DNA of 64,000 nt from Alphaproteobacteria bacterium (GTDB lineage: Bacteria; Myxococcota_A; UBA796; GCA-2862545). Both the position numbers and the translations under genes were made by a program. The notes beneath the pieces are model-generated. The model worked only from the letters and a program-made list of their open reading frames with translations. It was not told the DNA's origin and made no database searches. This document shows, piece by piece, positions 1-12,100 of this stretch (its first letter is position 1; each line of letters opens with the position of its first letter). The stretch covers positions 62,001-126,000 of the forward strand of contig JACKET010000011.1 of NCBI GenBank assembly GCA_020632875.1, in the 5' to 3' direction.

Positions 1-1
1 C

Positions 2-877
2 CCGGCCTGTCCGCCTCAGCCCGACCTGTGCCTCGTCGACACCGCCGGCGACACGGGCCTCGCCGACACCGACATCTCGATTCCCACGGCCGACACGGGC
101 GGAGACGCCGATACCGACGCGGACTCCGACGCCGACACGGATGCGGACACCGACGCGGACTCCGATGCCGATACCGACGCGGACGCCGACACGGATGCCG
201 ACTCCGATACCGATGCGGACACCGACTCCGACACGGATGCCGACTCCGATACCGACGCGGACACCGACTCCGACACGGACGCCGACTCCGATACCGACGC
301 GGACACCGACTCCGACACGGATGCCGACTCCGATACCGACGCGGACACCGACTCCGACACGGATGCCGACTCCGATACCGACGCGGACACCGACTCCGAT
401 ACGGATGCGGACTCCGATACCGACGCGGACACCGACTCCGACACGGATGCGGACACCGACTCCGATACCGACGCGGACACCGACGCGGACACCGACTCCG
501 ATACCGACGCGGACACCGACTCCGACACGGATGCGGACACCGACTCCGACACGGATGCGGATACCGACTCCGACACGGATGCGGACACCGATTCCGACAC
601 GGATGCGGACACCGACTCCGACACGGATGCGGACACGGACTCCGACGCCGATGCGGACACCGACTCCGACGCGGACACCGATGCCGACGCGGACGTGGAC
701 GTGGATGTCGACGTGGACGCCGATGCCGACTCCGATGCGGATGCCGACGCCGACACCGACGAGGAGGACCCGGACAAGGAGTGTGGCTGCACGACCGGCG
801 CGGCCGCGCCCTGGGCCGGGCTGATCGCAGGGCTCGTGGCGCTCGGACGCCGGCGGCAGCACCCACACTCCAGGTGA
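2..877 (+). CDS. Asp-rich repeat protein with MYXO-CTERM-like tail (5' truncated)
   Basis: The reading frame is open from the left edge, so the N-terminus lies outside the window. From about base 107 to 765 the protein is almost purely Asp alternating with Thr, Ala or Ser. It ends in a short acidic stretch, a Cys-Gly-Cys motif, a hydrophobic helix of about 17 residues and an Arg-Arg-Arg cluster. That is the layout of MYXO-CTERM sorting tails, which in myxobacteria are thought to be processed to anchor proteins at the cell surface. The Asp stretch is probably an extended spacer that may bind divalent cations. The functional domain, if any, is upstream. The frame is supported by the coherent C-terminal tail; the other open frames here are repeat artefacts. 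Confidence 0.8.
   Translation, partial: PACPPQPDLCLVDTAGDTGLADTDISIPTADTGGDADTDADSDADTDADTDADSDADTDADADTDADSDTDADTDSDTDADSDTDADTDSDTDADSDTDADTDSDTDADSDTDADTDSDTDADSDTDADTDSDTDADSDTDADTDSDTDADTDSDTDADTDADTDSDTDADTDSDTDADTDSDTDADTDSDTDADTDSDTDADTDSDTDADTDSDADADTDSDADTDADADVDVDVDVDADADSDADADADTDEEDPDKECGCTTGAAAPWAGLIAGLVALGRRRQHPHSR
107..765 (+). repeat. Low-complexity Asp-X coding repeat
   Basis: About 650 bases of degenerate tandem repeat built from GAC/GAT codons alternating with ACC, ACG, GCC, GCG, TCC or TCG. Higher-order units of 18-36 bases recur, for example the phrase encoding D-T-D-S-D-T-D-A. Such DNA is prone to slippage, so the length probably varies between strains. The same repeat type recurs at 9.2-10.1, 23.4-23.7, 42.1-42.3, 54.3-54.5 and 57.4-57.6 kb. 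Confidence 0.9.
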
Positions 878-1241
878 TGACGACGGGCTCCGTGTCCCTC
901 CCGTCCTCCGATCCTCCGTGCTGAGAGATCGACTGGCGGTGGGGCGCTCTGTGATGGGGCGTTCGGAGACCGGGGCGCTCCGGGTCGCGTTCTCTCAGCA
1001 CGGAGGACGCGGAGGGACGGAGGGCACGGAGGTTCTGGATGAACGCGCACGCTCGGTCGGGGCCGCGGGGGCCTGGAACCCCACCTGGGCCTCGAGCTCC
1101 CCAGAGCACCCGTCGGCCCGCGGTGCACCACCTGGCTTTCGGGGACCGACCAGCGCTCGGGCCACGACGACGGACTCCCCTGGTGATGGTCGCGGAGCGA
1201 TCGGCTCGCTAAGACGCCAGGCATTCCACCAGGAGTTGCCC
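878..1241. other. Intergenic region with palindromic element
   Basis: No convincing gene lies in these 364 bases. A perfect 16-base inverted repeat pairs 913-928 with 991-1006 across a 62-base loop, and the similarity extends imperfectly beyond both arms. The right arm continues into short direct repeats of the CGGAGG type up to about base 1030. The rest has no clear promoter. The Shine-Dalgarno sequence of the next gene is at 1231-1235. Confidence 0.7.
913..1006. repeat. Inverted repeat, 16-bp perfect arms
   Basis: The arm at 913-928 (CCTCCGTGCTGAGAGA) is exactly complementary to 991-1006. Position just after the Asp-rich gene would allow a stable transcript hairpin, but there is no U-tract. 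It resembles in design the larger palindromic element at 17.1-17.4 kb, with short direct repeats inside the arms and an intergenic position. Confidence 0.75.
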
Positions 1242-4112
<2,871 letters not shown>

Positions 4113-4116
4113 AGCC

Positions 4117-4872
4117 ATGGGCACCGTCCTGTTCGACGCGCTCTGCCTGCAGGCCATGGCCGAGCAGCAGACCGGCGAGCGGATGTCGGGGCCGGGAGGG
4201 CTGTTCGACGTTCTCGAGCGCGCGGGTCACACGGTGCGCCTGGGCGGTCTCGCCGACCTCGGCGACGCGCAGGTGCTCGTGCTCACCACGCGGCACCAGG
4301 TGCCCTACACCCTCGACGAGGCCCTCGCGATCAGCGCGTGGGTGCACGCGGGCGGGGGGCTGTTCTGCCTCTCGAACCACGGGCTCGCCCGAGCCGGGAT
4401 GGTCGCCCACAACGCCACCGTGTTCGACCAGACCATCGCGAGCTGCTTCGGCACGGCGTTCGAGCCGAGCTGGAACCGCGTGAAGCCCACGGCCCTCATG
4501 ACCCTCGGGGTCGTCGGGCCTCTGGCCGGACGCGAGGGCTGGCCCGTCGCCGGCGACCGCACGTCGAGCCGGGTCGACCGCGTGACCTGCAACAACTGCT
4601 GCGGCATCTTCCCGAGCGCCGTGGCGCGGGTGGCGGTGCCCCTCGACGCGCCCGGGCTGCGCGCGGCGCTCGTCGACGCACCCACCACACCGGGGCTCGC
4701 GTGGGCCAGCACCATCGAAGGCGGCCCGGCCGAGAGCGGGCGTGTGGTGCTCTGCGCGGACTCCGGGTGGCTCGGGAACACCACGTCCCGCGATCCCGGC
4801 CCGGGCCTGTTCCAGCTCGAGGACAACGCCCAGCTCGCCCTCAACGCCGTGACGTGGCTGTCGGGCGGCTGA
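4117..4872 (+). CDS. Predicted amidotransferase-fold protein (DUF4350/ThuA-like)
   Basis: A 251-residue protein without a signal peptide, four bases downstream of the M16 peptidase and probably co-transcribed. Two stretches resemble the glutamine-amidotransferase-like fold seen in ThuA/DUF4350 proteins: V-L-V-L-T-T-R-H followed by an A-W-V-H-A-G-G-G-L-F segment (residues about 52-85), and a C-terminal V-V-L-C-A-D-S-G-W-L...D-N-A-Q-L-A-L-N-A segment. The middle has a C-N-N-C-C cluster that could bind metal. No catalytic Cys-His-Glu triad is evident, so it may be a non-catalytic, ligand-binding version. The function is unknown. Confidence 0.75.
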   Translation: MGTVLFDALCLQAMAEQQTGERMSGPGGLFDVLERAGHTVRLGGLADLGDAQVLVLTTRHQVPYTLDEALAISAWVHAGGGLFCLSNHGLARAGMVAHNATVFDQTIASCFGTAFEPSWNRVKPTALMTLGVVGPLAGREGWPVAGDRTSSRVDRVTCNNCCGIFPSAVARVAVPLDAPGLRAALVDAPTTPGLAWASTIEGGPAESGRVVLCADSGWLGNTTSRDPGPGLFQLEDNAQLALNAVTWLSGG

Positions 4873-4878
4873 CCCGCG

Positions 4879-5850
4879 TCAACCGCCGGCGGCACGCACC
4901 AGCACCGTCATCCACCCGGCGAAGACCGCGACCAGCAGGGCTCCTTCGCCGCGCGTGATGCGAAAGCCCGTCCACATCAGGGGAAACAGCAGCAGGCTCG
5001 CGCCGAGCATCCACCACAGGTCGCGCACCAAAATCTCGGGGGGCATGGCGAGCGGCTGCACCAGCGCCGTGACGCCGAGGATGCCGAGCACGTTGAAGAT
5101 GTTCGACCCCACCACGTTCGCGACCGCGATGTCGTCCCGGCCGTGACGGGCGGCGACGAGCGACGCCATCAGCTCGGGCATGCTGGTGCCCGCGGCGACG
5201 ATCGTGAGCCCGATGACCGTGTCGGACACGCCGAACGAGGCGGCGATGTCGATCGACCCCTGGACGAGGAGGGTCGACCCGCCGGCGAGGACGGCGACGC
5301 CCCCGAGGATCCCGAGCACGTTCGCCATCACCGCGCGACCGCCGGACGCCCCGTAGGACAGGGTGGGGAGGTCCTCGACCTCCTCCTCCCCCGTGGCCGC
5401 GTTCCGCCCGATCCACACGGCGTAGGCGACGAACACGACCATCGCCGTGAACAGGTACGCGCCCTCGAGCCGGTCGATCGTGCCGTCCCGCCCGAGCAGG
5501 AGCAGCTGGAACGCCGCGAGGAACATCACCGGCCACTCCAGCCGCACCGTGTTCCCCACGATGGCGAGCGGGTGCAGGAGCGCCGCGAGCCCGACGATGG
5601 CGCAGATGTTGAAGATGTTGGAGCCGACGACGTTGCCGACCGAGATCCCGGGATTCCCACCGATCGCGGCCTGAAGCGACACCACGAGCTCGGGCATGCT
5701 CGTGCCCGCCGCGACGATGGTGAGGCCGACGACCGACGGTGTGAGCCGCGCCAGGAGGGCGATTCCGGAGGCCCCCCGCACGAGGAGCTCACCGCCGAAG
5801 ACCAGGAGCACGAGACCGAGGACCACGAGAACCCAGGCGACCAAGGGCAC
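4879..5850 (-). CDS. CaCA family calcium/sodium antiporter (YrbG-like)
   Basis: A 323-residue integral membrane protein with the internal duplication of the CaCA superfamily. Each half has a G-T-S-M-P-E-L motif and a G-N/A-N-V-V-G-S-N-I-F-N motif, which form the two alpha-repeats lining the ion site. About ten hydrophobic segments are visible, with a short acidic loop (E-E-E-V-E-D) between the halves. It probably exchanges Ca2+ for Na+ or H+ across the inner membrane. The GTG at 5850 is the best start; its Shine-Dalgarno sequence is weak. The upstream hydrolase gene ends 46 bases away on the same strand, so it may be the last gene of a three-gene unit. Confidence 0.93.
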   Translation of the reverse strand: MPLVAWVLVVLGLVLLVFGGELLVRGASGIALLARLTPSVVGLTIVAAGTSMPELVVSLQAAIGGNPGISVGNVVGSNIFNICAIVGLAALLHPLAIVGNTVRLEWPVMFLAAFQLLLLGRDGTIDRLEGAYLFTAMVVFVAYAVWIGRNAATGEEEVEDLPTLSYGASGGRAVMANVLGILGGVAVLAGGSTLLVQGSIDIAASFGVSDTVIGLTIVAAGTSMPELMASLVAARHGRDDIAVANVVGSNIFNVLGILGVTALVQPLAMPPEILVRDLWWMLGASLLLFPLMWTGFRITRGEGALLVAVFAGWMTVLVRAAGG

Positions 5851-5896
5851 CCCACGGTGATCCGCTATCCCGGCGCCGTGGGCGCGCTACCCGGTG

Positions 5897-8056
5897 CTAC
5901 CGGGGTGCGACGTACACGGGGTTCGTCACCACGTCGGGCGGCGCGTGCGTCGCGGGGAACCTCGCGAGAGCCCCGCGGTGCAGGGCCATCACGAAGGTCG
6001 ACGGCGCGACGGGCACGTCCACGACGCGCTCCTCGAGGCCATCGACTGCGGGGAGGCCGGAGAGATCCTCGGCCCAGACCTCCTCGCCGTCGACCACGAG
6101 CACGAGCTCACCGAGCGGCATCCAGTCGGGGGCCTGGAGGTGCAGCGTGGCCATCGCGGGGCCCGCGAGCACGAGCGTCTCGCCCACCCCTGCCGTGGAG
6201 GAGCCGCTCGAGACGGACAGCGTGACGAACGGCCCGCCGCTCGCCACGGCGCGGCCGGCGCCGAGGGCCGCGTCCAGCGCGTCGGCGTCGCCCTCGGCGT
6301 GGATCCAGGTGCGCGGGTTGCCCACGAAGTCGTCCTCGGCGTGGGAGTCGCTCGCGCCGGTGGCCACGGGCCGGTGGCCACGGGACCAGGCGTCCAGCAG
6401 ATCGACGACCACCGCCGGCGTCTCGGCGGGCGAGAAGCCGTTGAGGACCTCGACCAGATCGCACCGCTCGGGAGCCAGCCCCACGTCGAACGACGCCGCG
6501 TACCCGCCGTCGACGAACCGCGGGTGGTTGCACTGGACGAGCCCCGGCAGCGTGTCGACGAGCGCTTCGGGACCGAGCCCACGCCAGTCGGGCGCCCCGC
6601 TCCCCGCGCGGTCGGCGTCGGGCACCACGGGCCAGGCGTTGAAGTGGCCCGCGAGCATCGTGCTCACCTCGGCGCTCGCGCGGAGGACCAGGCCCTCCGG
6701 GATCTCGGGAGACCCCACGAAGTCGTGGTCGGTGGTCACGACGTAGTCGAGGTGCTCGGCCTGGACACCGCGCATGCGGTGCGCCGTCGTGATGTCGGAG
6801 TCGAGGCTCGTCTCCATGTGGACGTGCAGGTCGGCCGCCGACCAGCCCGTCGTGTCGACCACCTCGCGGATCGGCGCGTCCAGCACGGCCTCTTCGCCGG
6901 CCACCAGCGCGACGGACGCCTCGTGGAGCGTGTAGGTCGGACCGGCCGTCACGGTGACCTGCCAGTCGCCCGGCGGGACGAGGAAGGTGCCGTCGCCGTC
7001 GGGGTCGAGCAGGAACCGCTCCATCCCGTCCGACCGCACGGCCGTCGCGCGGTACGCCGCGGGCGCGGTCACGCGAAGGCGCGCCGGAACGCCGTCCTGG
7101 CCGGGCCCACCGGGACCGCCGTTCCCGTCGCCGAGCCACACCGGCACGGCCTCGACGGCCTCCGGGGGCACCGCGCAGGCCTCGCCGCGACACCGGGTCA
7201 CGGGGGCCCCGCTGGCGTCGCGGATCTCGACGAGGCCCTGCGCGTTCGCCCAGATCTCGCGGTCCGGATCGAGCCACGCCGCCGCGGCCGCATGGTCTTC
7301 GCCGAGCGCGATGCGCTTCGTCACCGTGCCTTCGACCGGCTGGTACAGCACCACGCGGATCGGCCCGGCGTACAGCAGGTTCCGCTGGGTGTCGGACTGC
7401 GTGGCGAGGGCCGGGCCCAGCGCCGGGTCGGACGACCAGACGCCGAGGTCCGCGGCGTCGGTCGTGAGCGGCAGATCCCAGGGATCCTCGCCCGGCACGA
7501 AGAGCTGGTGCCCGCCGCGCACCAGCACGATGTCGGCCAGGCTCGATTCGCCGCCCGCGATGTGCGCCCGGACCTCGAGCACCGGGTCGTCGGGCGCCAG
7601 CACGTACTCCCAGCTCACCTCGGCAGAGGGCCGCGGGAGCTGGAGGATGTCGGTCACCAGCCGGAAGGGCTCGAGGGTTCCGCGCACCTCGAGGCTCCCT
7701 TCGCCCGGCGTGAACGCGGTGGGCGCCAGCACGTGGAAGCCGAGCGCCGTGGCGTACTCGCGGAGCCCGTCCTCGCCGAGCTGCTCGCCGGCCTCCATGC
7801 GCACGGCATCGACGAGGTTCCCGCCCGTCAGCCCCACGAGCGCGTGGCCCTCGGCCCCATCGCGCACGACCCAGCGGGAGGTGCGGTTCTCGAGCACCCA
7901 GTCCCCCACCCGAGCCGCGGCGAACGCCCCGGTCGGCAGGTCGGCCTCGCACGCGAGCTGGCGCACGCGCACCTCGCCCGGCTCCACGGCCGGCGGCGGA
8001 CACACCTGGGTCGGAGGGTCCGCCGAGCGGCACGCGAGGAGCGCGAGGAGCAGCAC
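5897..8056 (-). CDS. CehA/McbA-type PHP-superfamily metallohydrolase lipoprotein
   Basis: A 719-residue lipoprotein. The signal is extremely short (V-L-L-L-A-L-L-A-C, cysteine at residue 9). The C-terminal half has the metal-binding motifs of the CehA/McbA branch of PHP hydrolases: D-L-H-V-H near residue 410, T-D-H-D near 442, then C-N-H-P-R-F and G-A-S-D-S-H near 568. The first 400 residues are beta-rich and unassigned. CehA and McbA are known carbaryl hydrolases; most relatives have unknown substrates, probably esters or phosphoesters. The GTG start follows the upstream ferritin-like gene's stop with a one-base gap, so the two are probably translationally coupled. The open frame extends further upstream only as a shadow of that gene. 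Confidence 0.85.
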   Translation of the reverse strand: MLLLALLACRSADPPTQVCPPPAVEPGEVRVRQLACEADLPTGAFAAARVGDWVLENRTSRWVVRDGAEGHALVGLTGGNLVDAVRMEAGEQLGEDGLREYATALGFHVLAPTAFTPGEGSLEVRGTLEPFRLVTDILQLPRPSAEVSWEYVLAPDDPVLEVRAHIAGGESSLADIVLVRGGHQLFVPGEDPWDLPLTTDAADLGVWSSDPALGPALATQSDTQRNLLYAGPIRVVLYQPVEGTVTKRIALGEDHAAAAAWLDPDREIWANAQGLVEIRDASGAPVTRCRGEACAVPPEAVEAVPVWLGDGNGGPGGPGQDGVPARLRVTAPAAYRATAVRSDGMERFLLDPDGDGTFLVPPGDWQVTVTAGPTYTLHEASVALVAGEEAVLDAPIREVVDTTGWSAADLHVHMETSLDSDITTAHRMRGVQAEHLDYVVTTDHDFVGSPEIPEGLVLRASAEVSTMLAGHFNAWPVVPDADRAGSGAPDWRGLGPEALVDTLPGLVQCNHPRFVDGGYAASFDVGLAPERCDLVEVLNGFSPAETPAVVVDLLDAWSRGHRPVATGASDSHAEDDFVGNPRTWIHAEGDADALDAALGAGRAVASGGPFVTLSVSSGSSTAGVGETLVLAGPAMATLHLQAPDWMPLGELVLVVDGEEVWAEDLSGLPAVDGLEERVVDVPVAPSTFVMALHRGALARFPATHAPPDVVTNPVYVAPR

Positions 8057-8057
8057 G

Positions 8058-9038
8058 CTACGCCGCGAGCAGCGCCCGCACGGCCGGCGCGAGCACCTCG
8101 GCCTGCGCCGCGTCGACCCACCGAGCCACGGCTGCATCCGAAGCGAGCCCCACGGGCGGGACCACCGCGAACGGCTCGGCGAACGCGCGCTGCACGGCGT
8201 CGCGCACCTCGGGACCCCCGGTGCGCAGCAGCCACGCGACGATCTCCCACGACAGCGCCGCGTGCCGCGCCTCGTCGGCGGCGATCCGCGCGAGCACGCC
8301 GCGCGCCGCGGGGTCGTCGCACCCGGCAGCCGCGTGGTCGGCGAGCCACGCGCCCATCGTCTCGCCGAGGCAGCCCTCGCGCACCGTGGCGTACGCCACC
8401 GCCGCGGCGTCCGCGCAGGGCACGATCGGCTGGAACGCCATGGGCCCGGGCTCGAGCGCGGTGCCCGACCGCGCGAGCATGCCGAAGCACAGGCGCGCGT
8501 GCTCGATCTCGTCGGCCGCGGCCTGCTGGACCGCCGCGAGCAGCGAAGGCGGCGCGCCCAGCGCGAGGAGATCGAGCGTGAGCTTCGCGAACGACGCGAC
8601 GGACGCGTGCTCCATGCGCGCCATGCCCTCCCAGTCGACGCCGTCCGCAGCCGGGCCCGGGATGGCGGCGCTCCACGAATCCCCCGGCCGCACCGGGGCC
8701 GTGGTGGGGGTGCCCCCCTCGAAGAACGGGCGCCCGACCACGCAGCCGGGGTCGGCGTCGCGCGCCACGGCCGGGTAGCAGCAGTAGAGATCGGCGCCAC
8801 CGCCCGTGTCGGGGAAGAGCGGGTTCTCCGAGATCGTGCCGGGCCCCGTGAGCTCTCGCACGTCGGCCGAGCACCACCCGAAGTTCGTCAGGCCCTCGAG
8901 GTCGACGTCGCCCTGGGCCGGGCACTCGGTCGTGTCGTCGGGCACGTCGAGACACATCGAAGTGTCGGTCCACTCGCCCTTCTGGCAGCCCGCGAGCGCG
9001 ATCGACGCGAGGATGGTGGTGAGTAGCGGTGCGCGCAT
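8058..9038 (-). CDS. Ferritin-like domain lipoprotein
   Basis: A 326-residue lipoprotein (signal ends I-A-L-A-G-C18). A Cys-rich segment (residues about 29-105, six cysteines) precedes a four-helix ferritin-like domain with candidate di-metal ligands: M-E-H-A-S (about residue 142), D-E-I-E-H-A, and D-E-A-R-H-A near the C-terminus. Ferritin-like folds bind di-iron or di-manganese and act in storage, oxidation or peroxide detoxification; here the activity would be extracytoplasmic. GGAGGA lies just upstream of the ATG and a TATGCT -10-like box lies near 9065. It heads the unit with the CehA-type hydrolase and the antiporter. Confidence 0.82.
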   Translation of the reverse strand: MRAPLLTTILASIALAGCQKGEWTDTSMCLDVPDDTTECPAQGDVDLEGLTNFGWCSADVRELTGPGTISENPLFPDTGGGADLYCCYPAVARDADPGCVVGRPFFEGGTPTTAPVRPGDSWSAAIPGPAADGVDWEGMARMEHASVASFAKLTLDLLALGAPPSLLAAVQQAAADEIEHARLCFGMLARSGTALEPGPMAFQPIVPCADAAAVAYATVREGCLGETMGAWLADHAAAGCDDPAARGVLARIAADEARHAALSWEIVAWLLRTGGPEVRDAVQRAFAEPFAVVPPVGLASDAAVARWVDAAQAEVLAPAVRALLAA

Positions 9039-9109
9039 GTTCGTCCTCCCTGCCCCACCGGCAGCATACAGCCCGAAGGCGCGGAGTGCGGTAGGCTCGG
9101 TGTTCTCAC

Positions 9110-12100
9110 GTGCGCTCGACCGGGGACCGAATGCTCCACCTCCTGGCCCTCCTCGCCTGCAAGGGCGATCCGCAGCCTCCGACCCCGGTCGAGGCCGACA
9201 CCGACGTCGACACCGATACCGACAGCGACGCAGACACCGACACCGATGCGTCGTCCCCGCTGTGCGCGTCGGTGCAGCAGACGATCGACGGGCGCTGTGT
9301 CGTGTGCCACAGCAGCAACGCGCCGCAGGCGGGGCTCGACCTCACCGACATCGAAGCGACCGTCGGGCAGCCCAGCACGCAGTCCGGCTTCGCGATCGTC
9401 GAGCCCTACGCGTCCGCCGACAGCTACCTCTACCGGAAGGCCGTGGGCACGCACCTCGCGGCCGGTGGGTCCGGGGTCTCCATGCCCCCACCCAACACCC
9501 TGCCCCCTCTCGGCACCGCCGAGCTCGACGAGATCGCCGCGTGGATCGACCTCGGCGCGGGCTGCAGCCCCGAGACCGACACCGACACCGACGCCGATGC
9601 GGACTCCGATACCGACGCCGACGCCGACGCCGACTCCGACGCCGACACCGACACGGGCGGGGTCGACCTGTGCGCCGAGGCGCAGGCGGTCTTCGACGCC
9701 CGTTGCTTCGTCTGCCACGGCGGCATCGACTCGTTCGGCGGCCTCGACCTCACCGATGCGTCCACCGTGGTCGGGGTTCAGGCGCTGGGCGCGCCGATGG
9801 CGATGGTCGACACGTCCGGCTTCCCGAGCGACAGCTACCTCTGGCACAAGATGCAGGGCACCCAGGCGAGCGTCGGGGGCATCGGCAGCGTCATGCCGCC
9901 ATCGCCCCTCACCGTCACGCCCGGCGAGATGGCCGCCGTCGAAGACTGGCTGCTCGCCGGGGCCGGCTGTGACGGCGCCGATGCAGACACCGACACGGAT
10001 ACCGACACCGACACCGACTCGGATGCCGATGCCGACTCCGACGCCGATACCGACTCGGATACCGACACCGACGTGCCGCCGGATGGCTGCACCGACGTGC
10101 AGGCCGTGCTCGACGCGCACTGCACGGGCTGCCACGGCCTGTTCGCGGTCGACGGGCTCGATCTGCGCAACGTGCTCGACAGCGTGGGCGTCGCGAGCGG
10201 ATCGGCCCCGCTGAGCCTCGTCGAGCCGGGCGACTCCGCGGCCAGCTACCTCATCGACAAGATGAACGGCACCCACCTCGCCGCGGGCGGCGTGGGGGTG
10301 CAGATGCCCCCCGGCTACGTCGTGCCCGCGGCCGAGATCGCCGTCGTGGCCGACTGGATCGACGGCGGCGCGACCTGCGCGGTCGACCCCGGCCCTCCGC
10401 CAGAGCCGACCTACGACCCCAACACCCTCGATCAAGACGCCCTGTTCACGTGCAGCGGGCAGCCCGCGAGCTCCGAAGGGCGCCTGCGCCGCATCGACAA
10501 GCTCGAGCTGCGCCGCCGCGCCGGGCAGGAGGCCGATCACGCGCTGGCGGCCAACCCGTTCGAGACTCCCGGCGCGCTGCGGTTCAGCACGTACAGCCAG
10601 GACGTGTCGATCGACATCGCGACCCTCGATCTCTACTTCGACGTGCTGGCGTACGCGGGCGACCAGTGGGTCGGGGCGCCGAGCTACAACCGCGACCAGT
10701 ACGTGCCGCGCACCGACACGGCGCTGAACTGCATGTACAACGACCCGCAGCCCGCGACGCCGTGCATCGACTACTGGGTGCGCAGCTACCTCCAGAACGC
10801 CTCGCAGTACGGGCTGCCCACGCAGGCCGAGGTCGATCGGCTCGTGGCGTTCTCGGAGTCCGTGTTCGCCGACGAGCTCGCGAACGGCACCACGCGCGCC
10901 ATCTCCATCACCCAGATCACGTCCGCGGCCTGGCTCCACACGAGCGCCCTGTTCCAGAGCGAGCTCGGCGCCGGCGCACCCGATGCGTACGGCCGGCGAC
11001 GCCTCACCGACCACGAGGCCGCGAGCCTCGTCGCCGACATGATCAGCGACCGCGGTCCCGGCGCGTCGGGCGTGTACCTGTACGACAACGACCTCGTCGG
11101 GAACGACCGCTACACCGAAGAGGCCGGCGGGCACCTCGCCGCCATCGCGGCCGCGGGGAACGACGGCAGCATCCAGCAGCCCGCCGTCGCGGGCGCCCTG
11201 CTCCGCCAGTACGCCATGGGTCTCGACCCCGACCGCGAAGACGAGTGGATCGACTACGGCACCCACAGCCTCGTCCAGCGCCAGCGCCGCGCCGAGGAGT
11301 GGATGAGCGACAAGATCGACCGCTTCTTCCTCGAGTACTTCGACGTACAGCGCTTCGAGAGCGGCTTCCAGGACTCGCCGAACGCCACGTCCGCCTTCGC
11401 CGCCGAGGCCCCGAGCACCCACCAGCGCTCCCTCGACGAGCTCCGCAGCTACGAGGGCTGGAACGAGCCGGACGGGCTCATGATCTTCACCGACGCCATC
11501 GCGAAGGTCGTCGTGCAGGACCAGGACGTGATCCACGACCTGCTCACCACGCGCGACTACTACGTCCCCGCCACGAGCGACCCCGCCACCGACTTCACGA
11601 ACCGGATGTTCGGGCTCACGACGCCGATCCCGGCCGACCGCGCGGGGCGCTGGAACACCATGCCCGCGACCGACCGCGCCGGCATCCTCACCCATCCCGT
11701 GTGGCTCGCGGCCCACGGCGACGCCTTCGAAGACGGCCCGAGCATCATCCACCGCGGCAAGTGGATGCGCGAGAAGCTGCTGTGCCAGAGCGTCCCGCCG
11801 CTCGAGCTCGTCACGGTCGAGGCGAAGCTCCTCCCGTCCGACGGCACGCTGCGGGCGCGCGACCGCGTCCAGCAGAGCATCGAGGTGCACAACGAGTGCA
11901 TGGCCTGCCACCAGTACATGAACGCGCTCGGCTACGCGTTCGAGACGTACAACCACGCGGGCTACGTGCGGGCCGACGACCACGGGTTCGCGCCCGACGG
12001 CTCGACGACCATCGACAACTTCCCGGATCCGTCGCTGAACGGCACGTACACCGACGCCGTCGACCTGATGGAGACCCTGGCCGACAGCGAGTACGTCAAG

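Noticed and set aside
107..765. CRISPR-like array
   Set aside because: The units are degenerate, have no distinct spacers and keep an open protein frame. There are no cas genes in the window.
16..1224. Minus-strand 402-residue Ser/Val/Ala/Glu-rich open frame
   Set aside because: It is the complement of the Asp-X repeat, whose GAC/TCC/ACC codons read as GTC/GGA/GGT on the other strand. It has no sensible N- or C-terminal domain, and the plus-strand frame ends in a recognisable anchor.
8888..11983. Minus-strand 1031-residue open frame opposite the DUF1592 gene
   Set aside because: It is an antisense shadow with Val/Gly/Arg-rich low complexity over the Asp linkers. The plus strand has haem motifs and DUF1592 domains.
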